From NCBI GenBank assembly GCA_050633265.1, contig JBOEGE010000005.1, positions 434,001 to 498,000 of the forward strand: DNA of 64,000 bases. Direction: 5' to 3'. The notes under the pieces are model-generated. The model saw only the letters and a list, made by a program, of their open reading frames with translations, was not told the origin of the DNA and made no database searches. Positions 16,151 through 24,023 of this stretch are shown piece by piece. Source of the stretch: JBLHZY01 sp050633265 (lineage in GTDB: Bacteria; Pseudomonadota; Alphaproteobacteria; Rhodobacterales; Rhodobacteraceae). Both the position numbers and the translations under genes were made by a program. Positions within the stretch are counted from its first letter, which is position 1. Every line of letters starts with the position of its first letter.

Positions 16151-17779
16151 TCAATCCAGAACATGCCCCTCAAATTTCTGGCGCAGATGCAGCTTGGAAA
16201 CCTTGCCCGTTGCTGTCATCGGCAGCTCATCCACCCAAGCAACATCATCGGGCAATTGCCACTTGGCAAAATGCTCGGCCATATGCGCGTGGATCTCCTC
16301 AAGCGAGGGTTTCTCAGCCCCCGGCGCCGCAATCGCCACAAGGAAAGGCCGCTCATCCCATTTGGGGTGCGGCAGGCCGATCACCGCGCAATTGGCAATC
16401 GCAGGATGCGACATCACGCAATTCTCCAAATCAATCGAAGAAATCCATTCCCCGCCCGATTTGATCAAATCCTTGGCGCGATCCTGAATGGTCAAGAAGC
16501 CGCGCGTATCAATCGAGGCAATATCGCCCGTGCCAAACCAGCCCTGCGCATCAAGCGCCTTGGCCGTGGCCTCTTCGTTCTTGAAATAACCGGACACGAC
16601 CGCATTGCCGCGCACATAAAGTTCGCCCGCCGCTTTGCCATCTTGGGGCAGCGTGTTGCCCTCATCATCGACAATCTTCAGCTCAACCCCGAATACCCGC
16701 CGCCCTTGGCGCATTTTCACACCCAGAGTTTCCGACAATGGCTTGCCCTTCAGCTCGCGCGGCATATTGCCATGGGTGCCAACCGGGCTCATTTCCGTCA
16801 TACCCCAAGCATGGCAAACGGTCACGCCCATGCCCTCAAACGCCTCGATCTGGATCTTCGGCGCGGCCGAACCGCCCACGATCATTTCGGCAAAACCCTC
16901 GGGCTTGCGGCCTTGGTTCTTGATCTCGCCAAGCAGGCCCATCCAAACCGTCGGAACGCCCCAAGCCGAGATGACTTTCTCGTCATCCATCAGCTTGAAA
17001 ATTGAGGCCCCATCAAGCGCGCCGCCAGGGAAGACAATATCAACGCCAGCAAGCGGCGCGCCATATGGCAGGCCCCAAGCATTGACGTGAAACAGCGGCA
17101 CAACCGGCAAAACGCTGCTGCCCTCAAAGAAGGTGCCCGGATGCAAAAGCGAGGTCATCAACGCGTGCAAAACGGTTGAGCGGTTGGAATAAAGCGCGCC
17201 CTTTGGATTGCCCGTTGTCCCCGAAGTATAGCAAAGCCCCGAGGCGGTATTCTCATCAAACTCAGGCCAATCAATGCTCTCTGGTTGGCCCTCGAGCAGC
17301 TCCTCATAACACAAAACGCCCGGCAGGCTGGTCTTTGGCATATGGGCGCGGTCGGTCATGATCACATAGGTCAAATCAGCCGGAAGATGATCCTTAACTG
17401 CCTCTAACAAAGGCACAAATGTCGTATCCACAAAGATCATCTTATCTTCGGCGTGATTGACGATATAGATCAATTGCTCGACCGAAAGCCGCGGGTTGAT
17501 CGTGTGGCAAATCGCACCAATCCCCGAAATCGCATAATAAAGCTCAAAGTGGCGATAGCCGTTCCAAGCCAGCGTCGCGACACGATCCCCAAGCTTTATG
17601 CCCTGCCCTTGAAGCCCATGCGCGAGCTGCGCCACCCGCTTGGCGGTCTTTGTATAAGTGGTGCGATGAATATCGCCCTCGGTCCGTACAGAAACGATCC
17701 GCCCCTCAGGGTGCGCCTCTGCTGCATATGTTAGAATATCGCTGATCAACAGCGGACGGTTCATCATTAGGCCTTGCAT
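16151..17779 (-). CDS. AMP-forming fatty-acid/acyl-CoA ligase
   Basis: 542 residues from ATG 17779, which has GGGAGG seven bases upstream; the 17806 start is rejected. Adenylate-forming enzyme: P-loop YTSGTTGNPKG (about residue 180), AWGMTEMSPVG, WFGTGDIASID, and the C-terminal lysine in MTATGKVSKLHLR. It activates a free acid to acyl-CoA with ATP and CoA, the entry step expected for substrates taken up by the Liv-type importer upstream. Length and motifs fit medium/long-chain acyl-CoA ligases; 3-methylmercaptopropionyl-CoA ligase-like members share this form, so substrate is open. Confidence 0.92.
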   Translation of the reverse strand: MQGLMMNRPLLISDILTYAAEAHPEGRIVSVRTEGDIHRTTYTKTAKRVAQLAHGLQGQGIKLGDRVATLAWNGYRHFELYYAISGIGAICHTINPRLSVEQLIYIVNHAEDKMIFVDTTFVPLLEAVKDHLPADLTYVIMTDRAHMPKTSLPGVLCYEELLEGQPESIDWPEFDENTASGLCYTSGTTGNPKGALYSNRSTVLHALMTSLLHPGTFFEGSSVLPVVPLFHVNAWGLPYGAPLAGVDIVFPGGALDGASIFKLMDDEKVISAWGVPTVWMGLLGEIKNQGRKPEGFAEMIVGGSAAPKIQIEAFEGMGVTVCHAWGMTEMSPVGTHGNMPRELKGKPLSETLGVKMRQGRRVFGVELKIVDDEGNTLPQDGKAAGELYVRGNAVVSGYFKNEEATAKALDAQGWFGTGDIASIDTRGFLTIQDRAKDLIKSGGEWISSIDLENCVMSHPAIANCAVIGLPHPKWDERPFLVAIAAPGAEKPSLEEIHAHMAEHFAKWQLPDDVAWVDELPMTATGKVSKLHLRQKFEGHVLD

Positions 17780-17786
17780 CGAGTTC

Positions 17787-17903
17787 CTCCCGTAACGTGA
17801 TGCCAATGCGCCGACATGGGCGCTCAGTTTTACCTTGCGAAACTTAGTTTCAAATCCGATGATCTTCCAGTCGGAATTTTGGTCCGACCCTACGTTACGG
17901 GAG
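17787..17903. repeat. Mirrored 12-bp leader elements of two divergent genes
   Basis: CTCCCGTAACGT (17787-17798) is the exact reverse complement of ACGTTACGGGAG (17892-17903). On each strand the element ends exactly seven bases before the ATG (17779 minus, 17911 plus) and its GGGAG is the ribosome binding site. The conserved ACGTTAC part goes beyond what a ribosome site needs, suggesting a shared operator or mRNA leader element. Confidence 0.6.
17870..17888. promoter_or_regulatory. Inverted repeat upstream of the MDR gene
   Basis: GTCGGA and TCCGAC are separated by seven bases; a further TCCGA lies at 17855-17859. The location between divergent genes suggests an operator, but no regulator is identified. 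Confidence 0.35.
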
Positions 17904-17910
17904 AATACGT

Positions 17911-18942
17911 ATGACTACCAAGATGAATCGTGTCGTTTTAGCGCGCCGCCCCTCGGGCGATCCGGTGGCTGAAGATTTCCGCCTTGAAAGCGCTGAATTG
18001 GGCGCGCCGGGAGAGGGCGAAGTATTGGTGCGTGTGACGGGCCTTTCGCTCGATCCTTATATGCGTGGGCGCATGGATGATGTGAAAAGCTACGCCGATC
18101 CGGTTCAAATTGGCGATACAATGGAAGGCGGCACTGTGGGCATCGTTGAGGCCAGCAATGATCCGAAATTCGCGGTCGGCGACGGTGTCTTTGGCATGCT
18201 CGGATGGGCCAGCCACGGGATCGTAAAAGGCAAAGCGCTGCGCAAGCTTGATCGCTCCGTGCCGATGGATACCGCCCTTGGCGTGCTCGGCATGCCCGGC
18301 TTTACGGCTTATGCGGGGGTCACGGCCTTTGGCAATATCAAAGAGGGCGAAACTTTGGTTGTTGGCGCGGCAACCGGGCCAGTTGGCTCGATGGTTGGGC
18401 AGCTCGCCAAGGCGCGCGGCGCAAGGGTTGTTGGCGTTGCTGGCGGGGCGGAAAAATGCAAAATCGCGGTTGAGAAATTCGGCTTTGACGCCTGCATTGA
18501 TCACCGCGCCTATAGCACCGCAAAAGAGATGCGCGAAGCCCTGCGCGCCGAATGCCCCAAAGGCATCGACGTCTATTTCGAAAACGTCGGCGGCCCGACA
18601 TTGGGCGGCGTTCTGCCCCTGATGAACTTGGCGGGGCGCATCATTGTTTGCGGCATGATCGCTTGGTATTCCGGCGCAACGGATGAAACCGGCTCCATGC
18701 CCTTGCAGCAATTCTGGCGCTCGGTTCTGGTCAAACGCCTGCAAATCTTTGGCCTGCTGCAAAACGATCATGTGCATCTGTTTGGCGATTTCATTCGTGA
18801 AGTCGCGCCCAAGATCGCCAGCGGCGAAATCGCTTATCTTGAAGATGTTGCCGATGGGCTTGAGAATGCCCCAGCCGCCTTCCAAGGCCTGCTCAAAGGG
18901 CGCAACATCGGCAAACAAATCGTCCGAATTTCTGAGGAGTAA
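17911..18942 (+). CDS. NADP-dependent MDR oxidoreductase (zinc-independent)
   Basis: 343 residues of the medium-chain dehydrogenase/reductase superfamily, leukotriene B4 12-hydroxydehydrogenase/CurA type. It lacks the catalytic zinc cysteines, has SLDPYMRGRM near residue 50, the nucleotide motif ATGPVGSMVGQLAKARGA near 150 and YFENVGGPTLGGVL near 225. Such enzymes reduce or saturate alpha,beta-unsaturated carbonyls with NADPH. It is divergent from the CoA ligase gene with shared leader elements and five bases before the next SDR gene, so it likely belongs to the same pathway. Confidence 0.9.
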   Translation: MTTKMNRVVLARRPSGDPVAEDFRLESAELGAPGEGEVLVRVTGLSLDPYMRGRMDDVKSYADPVQIGDTMEGGTVGIVEASNDPKFAVGDGVFGMLGWASHGIVKGKALRKLDRSVPMDTALGVLGMPGFTAYAGVTAFGNIKEGETLVVGAATGPVGSMVGQLAKARGARVVGVAGGAEKCKIAVEKFGFDACIDHRAYSTAKEMREALRAECPKGIDVYFENVGGPTLGGVLPLMNLAGRIIVCGMIAWYSGATDETGSMPLQQFWRSVLVKRLQIFGLLQNDHVHLFGDFIREVAPKIASGEIAYLEDVADGLENAPAAFQGLLKGRNIGKQIVRISEE

Positions 18943-18947
18943 ACATC

Positions 18948-19718
18948 ATGGATCTCTTTGATCTAAAGGGGAAAAACGCCCTTATCACCGGCTCAACCAA
19001 AGGTATCGGCAAAGCCATCGCCGAACATTTCGCTGCGCGCGGCGCCAATGTTGTTATTTCATCGCGGGGCGCCGAGCTCTGTGATGAGGTCGCGGCCGAA
19101 ATCAATGCCAAAGGCGGCGGAAAAGCCATCGCGATCCCGGCCAATATCAGCCATGATGAGCAGCTTGATAACCTCGTCGCCGAGGCCCAAAAACAGCTTG
19201 GCCCGATTGATATTCTGGTCTGCAACGCGGCCGTAAATCCCTATATGGGCCCCTTCCTGGATACGCCGGATGAGGCCTTTGACAAAACAATCCGCGTCAA
19301 TATCCGCGCCAATATGCGCCTGTGCAAACATGTCGTTCCCGGCATGCAAAAGAAGAAAGACGGGGCGATTGTGATCATCTCGTCAATCGCAGCGTTCAAA
19401 GGCTCAAAGATGCTTGGGATCTATGCGGTGACCAAAGCGGCCGATACGCAAATCGTGCGCAATCTTGCCGCCGCTTACGGCGAAGACAATATCCGCGTGA
19501 ATGGCATCGCGCCTGCGGTTGTCAAAACCAACTTCGCCAAGGCCCTTTGGGAAGACGATGAACGCGCCAAAAAATCCGCCGCCTCTTATGCGCTCAAACG
19601 CTTGGGTGAGCCGGATGATATTGCCGGGGCCGCGCTGTTCTTTGCCTCGCGCGCAGGCGCTTGGACAACGGGCCAAACGCTGATCATTGATGGCGGCTGG
19701 TCGATCACTGAGAACTAA
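18948..19718 (+). CDS. SDR family oxidoreductase
   Basis: 256 residues, classical SDR: DLKGKNALITGSTKGIGKAI at the N-terminus, VCNAAVNPYMGP in place of the usual NNAG, active-site ISSIAAFKG and YAVTKAA, and C-terminal LIIDGGWSITEN. GAGGAGTAAACATC precedes the ATG and it follows the MDR gene by five bases, so the two are co-transcribed. Probable NAD(P)-dependent oxidation of a hydroxyacyl intermediate; substrate is not visible. Downstream hairpin at 19738 ends the unit. Confidence 0.9.
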   Translation: MDLFDLKGKNALITGSTKGIGKAIAEHFAARGANVVISSRGAELCDEVAAEINAKGGGKAIAIPANISHDEQLDNLVAEAQKQLGPIDILVCNAAVNPYMGPFLDTPDEAFDKTIRVNIRANMRLCKHVVPGMQKKKDGAIVIISSIAAFKGSKMLGIYAVTKAADTQIVRNLAAAYGEDNIRVNGIAPAVVKTNFAKALWEDDERAKKSAASYALKRLGEPDDIAGAALFFASRAGAWTTGQTLIIDGGWSITEN

Positions 19719-19737
19719 AACACAAACGAAAACCAAG

Positions 19738-19770
19738 CGGCCCAAGGCATCGCGCTTTGGGCCGTTTATT
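19738..19770. terminator. Bidirectional terminator between SDR and yedK genes
   Basis: CGGCCCAAGG and the complementary CTTTGGGCCG form a stem (19738-19763) followed on the plus strand by TTTATT; on the minus strand it lies just past the stop of the convergent gene and is followed by CTTGGTTTTCG. Confidence 0.7.
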
Positions 19771-20428
19771 CAATCGGTTCAATCAGTTGGGCGCCCGCGG
19801 CGCGATTGGAATTGACCGCCGGATCAACCCGGTGAAACCGCAAAAAATCCGCCTCTGCTGCGCGCATCAATGTCGCAGCACCCCTGCCCTCTTCACCAAG
19901 CCATTTGCCCCACTCTGAGGGCTTCAAAAGCACAGGCATCCGCTTGTGAATGGCGCTCATCTGCGCATTGGCCGCTGTGGTCACAACCGCGCAAGTGATC
20001 AGCGGCACATCGCCCTTATCCCAAGCTTGCCAAACCCCGGCCATCACCAAAGGCGCGCCATCAGCGGCCGAAATATACCAAGGCAAGCGCGCGCCCTCGG
20101 GCGTTTTGGTCCATTCATAAAAACCGCTCACCGGGATCAAACAGCGCCGGGTTTGGCAGGCCTCGGCAAAGGCGGGCTTTTGCGCAATCGTCTCGCCGCG
20201 CGCATTGATCAAAAGCGGGCCATCACCCGGCGTTTTATACCATTTCGGGATAAATCCCCAGCGCATCGCCCGCAGCTTGCGCCTCCCTTCATCCCCCGTG
20301 ACAACCGCAATCTGATCCGTCGGACAGACATTGAAATTCGGCGGATTGGGCAGATCATTGGCCGGCGCGGCTGCAAAAAGCTGCGCCATTGCATCATTGG
20401 GAAGGGTTACCGCCACGCGTCCACACAT
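19766..20428 (-). CDS. yedK: SOS response-associated peptidase / abasic-site DNA-protein crosslinker (YedK/HMCES)
   Basis: 220 residues, the normal length. The mature N-terminal Cys2 is in MCGRVAVTLP, which forms the thiazolidine crosslink with abasic sites in single-stranded DNA. NARGET, CLIPVSGFYEWTK and HKRMPVLL supply the conserved Asn, Glu and His. It is a solitary gene, convergent with the preceding catabolic unit, and no LexA box could be recognised upstream. Confidence 0.93.
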   Translation of the reverse strand: MCGRVAVTLPNDAMAQLFAAAPANDLPNPPNFNVCPTDQIAVVTGDEGRRKLRAMRWGFIPKWYKTPGDGPLLINARGETIAQKPAFAEACQTRRCLIPVSGFYEWTKTPEGARLPWYISAADGAPLVMAGVWQAWDKGDVPLITCAVVTTAANAQMSAIHKRMPVLLKPSEWGKWLGEEGRGAATLMRAAEADFLRFHRVDPAVNSNRAAGAQLIEPIE

Positions 20429-20490
20429 GGGCCAAGTTTAGCGCGGCTGCGCCCCCACGCAACGCCAAAGCGCGCCCCATGTGCCCATGA

Positions 20491-20516
20491 AAAAGGGCGC
20501 GCCAATCAGCACGCCC
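20491..20516 (-). terminator. Rho-independent terminator of the 5'-nucleotidase gene
   Basis: On the minus strand GGGCGTGC pairs with GCGCGCCC around TGATTG, followed by TTTTT. It lies about 40 bases after the stop at 20555. Confidence 0.8.
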
Positions 20517-20554
20517 CCTTCCAAACTCTTCGCACTTAAGCGCGCCGAAATGGC

Positions 20555-22126
20555 TTACTTAACAGTGATGCGGCCATCCTTGTAAGGCACGTAAGGGCCC
20601 TTGGCAGCAAGATATTCCGCTGTGACATCGGCCAGATCCGGGCCAAAATCATACGCATTGGCGGCCGATTTAAACATTTTGTAGCCATCGCCACCGTTGC
20701 GCACATAGTTGTTGGACACGAGCACATAAGTTTTAGCCGGATCGATCGGCACAAAGGCATCGCCCTCAGCAACCATCACATCAGAGATTCGGCTGCCCAC
20801 TTCCATCTTTTGATCAACGGTGAATTTCAGACCGGCAACCTGCGGGAAACGGCCCGCAACTTCCTCAATCTCGCTCACACCATTTTCAAGCGCTTCCAGA
20901 ACAACAGCGCCCGTTACTTCAAATGTAGAAAGCGTGTTTTGGAACGGCAGAACAGTGAGCACTTCGCCCATAGTGACCGGACCCGCATCAATGCTGGAAC
21001 GCAGGCCGCCAGAGTTTGCAATCGCAATGGAAACGCCCTGATCCTTCACCCGATCAAGCATCGCATCCGCCACCAGATTGCCCATGGTGCATTCCATGAT
21101 CCGGCAAACAGCGCGATCGCCTTCAATCGCCTCCCCGGCTTCAGCAACGACCTTGTTGCGCACCTCGTCCAGCGGCTTGGCAGCTTCTGCGATCCGCTCT
21201 TTGGTTGCGCCATCCTCAGCAACAGCGCCGTCCATGATGATCGGCTCGCCCTTGGCTTCGGTGATCACGCCCTCGTCATTGAAGGTCACATTCAGCTCGC
21301 CCAAGAACTTGCCATAAGCATAGGCCGAAACGATCGCCGTATCAGCGACCATCGTTGGATAAGCGCCCTCAGCGCGCTCATTTGTGTTTGAAAGCAATGT
21401 GTTGGTATGGCCGCCAACGATCACGTCAACGCCGGTTGTATTGGCCGCAACCGCCTGATCAACACCATACCCCGAGTGCGACAGAACGATAATTTTGTTC
21501 ACGCCCATTGCGGTAAGCTTATCAACTTCGCCTTGAACGGCTTCGGAAGGATCGGTGAAAATCACATTGTCGCCCGGCGATGCCAGCTCGTCTGTGTCTT
21601 GCGGCGTCAGGCCGATCAGCCCGATTTTTTCGCCGCCCTGCTCAATCACAGTGGATTTCTCAATCGCGCCCGCAAGAAGCGGCTCGCCGGAAATATCCGC
21701 ATTCGACATCAGGATCGGGAAATCGACCGCATCAACAAACCCGCGAAGAACTTCGGGGCCATCATCGAATTCGTGGTTGCCCACAGTCATCGCTGTATAG
21801 CCAAGCTTGTTCATCATCTCGGCGGCAAGTTTACCCTTGTAGTAAGTGTAAAACAGCGTGCCTTGGAACTGATCGCCGCCATCCACGAGAATCGAATTGT
21901 TGGAACGTGCGCGCGCTTCTTCAATCGCCGTTACAAGCCGCGCGGTGCCGCCAAAGCATTTTCCCTCGGTGTTGTCCTCTGCGGAACACGGGGAATCATA
22001 CTTCGAAATCGGCTCAAAACGCGCGTGAAAATCGTTTGTATGCAGGATGGTAAGCGAATAATCGGCAGATGCCGCGCCTGCGCTCAGAGCCAGTGCAGCG
22101 GTTGTGGAAAGAATACGTGTGAGCAT
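20555..22126 (-). CDS. Exported bifunctional metallophosphatase / 5'-nucleotidase
   Basis: 523 residues from ATG 22126 with a GGGGGG run upstream; a longer start at 22180 is rejected. Signal peptide MLTRILSTTAALALSAGAAS, then the calcineurin-like metal site TILHTNDFHARFEP, VDGGDQFQGT, GNHEFDDG and GGHTNTLL, followed by the C-terminal 5'-nucleotidase domain with NSGGLRSS and NNYVRNGGDGYKMF. It hydrolyses nucleotides or UDP-sugars in the periplasm so nucleosides can be taken up; the window also carries a nucleoside salvage operon (40798-45342). Confidence 0.93.
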   Translation of the reverse strand: MLTRILSTTAALALSAGAASADYSLTILHTNDFHARFEPISKYDSPCSAEDNTEGKCFGGTARLVTAIEEARARSNNSILVDGGDQFQGTLFYTYYKGKLAAEMMNKLGYTAMTVGNHEFDDGPEVLRGFVDAVDFPILMSNADISGEPLLAGAIEKSTVIEQGGEKIGLIGLTPQDTDELASPGDNVIFTDPSEAVQGEVDKLTAMGVNKIIVLSHSGYGVDQAVAANTTGVDVIVGGHTNTLLSNTNERAEGAYPTMVADTAIVSAYAYGKFLGELNVTFNDEGVITEAKGEPIIMDGAVAEDGATKERIAEAAKPLDEVRNKVVAEAGEAIEGDRAVCRIMECTMGNLVADAMLDRVKDQGVSIAIANSGGLRSSIDAGPVTMGEVLTVLPFQNTLSTFEVTGAVVLEALENGVSEIEEVAGRFPQVAGLKFTVDQKMEVGSRISDVMVAEGDAFVPIDPAKTYVLVSNNYVRNGGDGYKMFKSAANAYDFGPDLADVTAEYLAAKGPYVPYKDGRITVK

Positions 22127-22169
22127 TTCTAGCCCCCCTTGAGAATGGTGAATATTGCCAGCTTGGCGA

Positions 22170-22192
22170 GGCTTGACCAAAGAGTCAAAGCC
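22170..22192. promoter_or_regulatory. Imperfect inverted repeat between divergent genes
   Basis: GGCTTGAC and GTCAAAGCC (one bulged A) flank a six-base loop between the nucleotidase and DUF952 genes. It may be an operator, or a structure in the nucleotidase leader. Weak evidence. Confidence 0.25.
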
Positions 22193-22282
22193 CTATCGTG
22201 CGCGCAGGCCTATTGCCTCTAAGTAACGGCGATATGACGCCTGCGACTTGACCAATTTTAAGGCAGAGGGCATGTGAGGGGC

Positions 22283-22624
22283 ATGTTGATTTACAAAATA
22301 TTCCGCAGCGATGAATACGCCGCCTTTCTCGCCGCTGGCATCAGCAATGGCGCGCCCATTGATCTGGCCGATGGCTACATTCATATCTCAACCGGCGCGC
22401 AAGTCGCTGAAACGGCTGCGAAATATTTCGCCGGGGTTGAAGGTTTGATGCTTCTGGCGCTTGAGGCCAATAATCTGGGCGACGCGCTCAAATGGGAGCC
22501 ATCGCGCGGCGGCGCATTGTTTCCTCATCTGTTTCGCCCGCTTGAGGCAAAAGATGTTCTCTGGGCCAAACCCTTGCCAAGCAAGGGCGCGGGCCATGAT
22601 TTTCCGCAAGGGGTGCTCTCATGA
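22283..22624 (+). CDS. DUF952 family protein
   Basis: 113 residues from ATG 22283; an in-frame GTG at 22274 would add three residues and has a better-placed upstream AAGG, so the start is uncertain. DUF952 features are the N-terminal MLIYKIF, DGYIHISTGAQVAETAAKYF and the C-terminal FPHLFRPLEAKDVLWAKPL. The family is small, cytoplasmic and of unknown biochemical function. Its stop overlaps the pyrD start by ATGA, a linkage often seen in this group. Confidence 0.9.
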   Translation: MLIYKIFRSDEYAAFLAAGISNGAPIDLADGYIHISTGAQVAETAAKYFAGVEGLMLLALEANNLGDALKWEPSRGGALFPHLFRPLEAKDVLWAKPLPSKGAGHDFPQGVLS

Positions 22625-23682
22625 AAGCGTTTCTAGAGCAAATCGGCATGCCGCTGCTGCGCAAAATCGATCCAGAACAAGCCCATCACATGGCGCTCAC
22701 CGCGCTGCAAATGGGCCTTGCGCCCTTGCCCGGCTTGGTCACTACGCCCCGCTTAGCCACTGAAATTGCAGGGATAAATCTGCCAAACCCGATCGGCCTT
22801 GCGGCGGGATTTGACAAAGGCGCAACCGTCGCCGCGCCTTTGATGCGCGCTGGTTTTGGCTTTCTTGAGCTTGGCGCCGCAACCCCATTGCCCCAGCCCG
22901 GCAATCCGCGCCCGCGCCTGTTTCGCTTGCCCGAACAGCGCGCCGTGATCAACCGCTTTGGCTTTAACAACGATGGCATGGTCGCCATTGGCGCGCGGCT
23001 CAAACATCTGGATCGCGCAATCCCTGTGGGGCTGAATTTGGGCGCCAACAAAAGCTCAAAAGATCGCGCCGCAGATTTCGCCCGCGTGCTGCGCCATTGC
23101 GGCGAACATATTGATTTTGCTACGGTAAATGTCTCCTCACCCAACACCGAACGCCTGCGTGATTTGCAAGGCGCGGCGGCGCTTTCGGCGCTGTTGAACG
23201 GTGTGATGGAGGCTCGCGATAGCCTGTCGCGCCGCGTTCCCGTCTTCCTCAAAATCGCGCCGGATTTAAGCGATGAGGAGATCGGCGAAATCGCGCAAGT
23301 CGCGATCAAATCGGGCTTGGATGCGATCATCGCCACCAACACAACCCTGTCGCGCGAAGGGCTGAGCGGGCCGCATGCAAGCGAGGCGGGCGGGCTTTCT
23401 GGCGCGCCATTGTTTGAACCCTCCACCCGCATTTTAGCCAAGCTTTCCAAAGCGTTAGGCGGAAAATTGCCGCTTATAGGTGTTGGGGGGATCGGCTCTG
23501 CGGAACAGGCTTACGCCAAGATCAAAGCGGGGGCGAGCGCGGTTCAGCTGTATTCCGCTCTTGTTTTTGAAGGGCTTTCCCTTGCCACGAAAATAGCGCA
23601 AGACCTAGACGGGCTTTTGGCCCGGGATGGCTATGCCAATGTGGCCGAGGCCGTTGGCAAGGAACGCGACACATGGCTTTAA
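22621..23682 (+). CDS. pyrD: Dihydroorotate dehydrogenase (quinone), class 2
   Basis: 353 residues. It oxidises dihydroorotate to orotate in pyrimidine synthesis, passing electrons to quinone at the inner membrane. FMN-binding and catalytic motifs are GLAAGFDKGA, RFGFNNDGM, VNVSSPNTERLRDLQG and VGVGGIGSAEQAY; the N-terminal helical part LRKIDPEQAHHMALTAL is the membrane-associating segment of class 2. Coupled to DUF952 upstream, and its last ten bases overlap the following ArsC-like gene. Confidence 0.95.
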   Translation: MKAFLEQIGMPLLRKIDPEQAHHMALTALQMGLAPLPGLVTTPRLATEIAGINLPNPIGLAAGFDKGATVAAPLMRAGFGFLELGAATPLPQPGNPRPRLFRLPEQRAVINRFGFNNDGMVAIGARLKHLDRAIPVGLNLGANKSSKDRAADFARVLRHCGEHIDFATVNVSSPNTERLRDLQGAAALSALLNGVMEARDSLSRRVPVFLKIAPDLSDEEIGEIAQVAIKSGLDAIIATNTTLSREGLSGPHASEAGGLSGAPLFEPSTRILAKLSKALGGKLPLIGVGGIGSAEQAYAKIKAGASAVQLYSALVFEGLSLATKIAQDLDGLLARDGYANVAEAVGKERDTWL

Positions 23683-24017
23683 CTCTCTGGCACAATCCGC
23701 GCTGCTCAAAATCGCGCCAAACCCTTGCTTTGCTTGACAAAAATGACGTCTCACCCAAGCTGCGCATCTATATGCAAGAGCCCCCAAATGAAGCCGAAAT
23801 CCGCGCCGTTCTGGCCAAGCTCGGCGGGCCAGCGATCGAGATGATGCGCCCCAAAGAACTCGCGTTTAAAGAGGCCGGATTGAGCGCGCAAAGCGATGAA
23901 GAGACGCTGATCAAAGCGATGGTTCAAAACCCCGCGCTGATTGAACGGCCCATCCTGATCACCGATACAATGGCCGCGATTGGCCGCCCGCCAGAGGCAG
24001 TTTTTGCTATTCTCTAA
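23673..24017 (+). CDS. ArsC/Spx-family arsenate reductase-like protein
   Basis: 114 residues. N-terminal LTLWHNPRCSKSRQTLALL places the reactive cysteine at residue 11, and the arginine region is NPALIERPILITDTMAAIGRP. This is the glutaredoxin-coupled arsenate reductase family; housekeeping members without an ars operon are common and may act on other substrates. The start lies inside the pyrD end (10-base overlap), so it is probably co-translated. No arsR or arsenite pump gene is nearby. Confidence 0.9.
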   Translation: MALTLWHNPRCSKSRQTLALLDKNDVSPKLRIYMQEPPNEAEIRAVLAKLGGPAIEMMRPKELAFKEAGLSAQSDEETLIKAMVQNPALIERPILITDTMAAIGRPPEAVFAIL

Positions 24018-24023
24018 AGGGGC

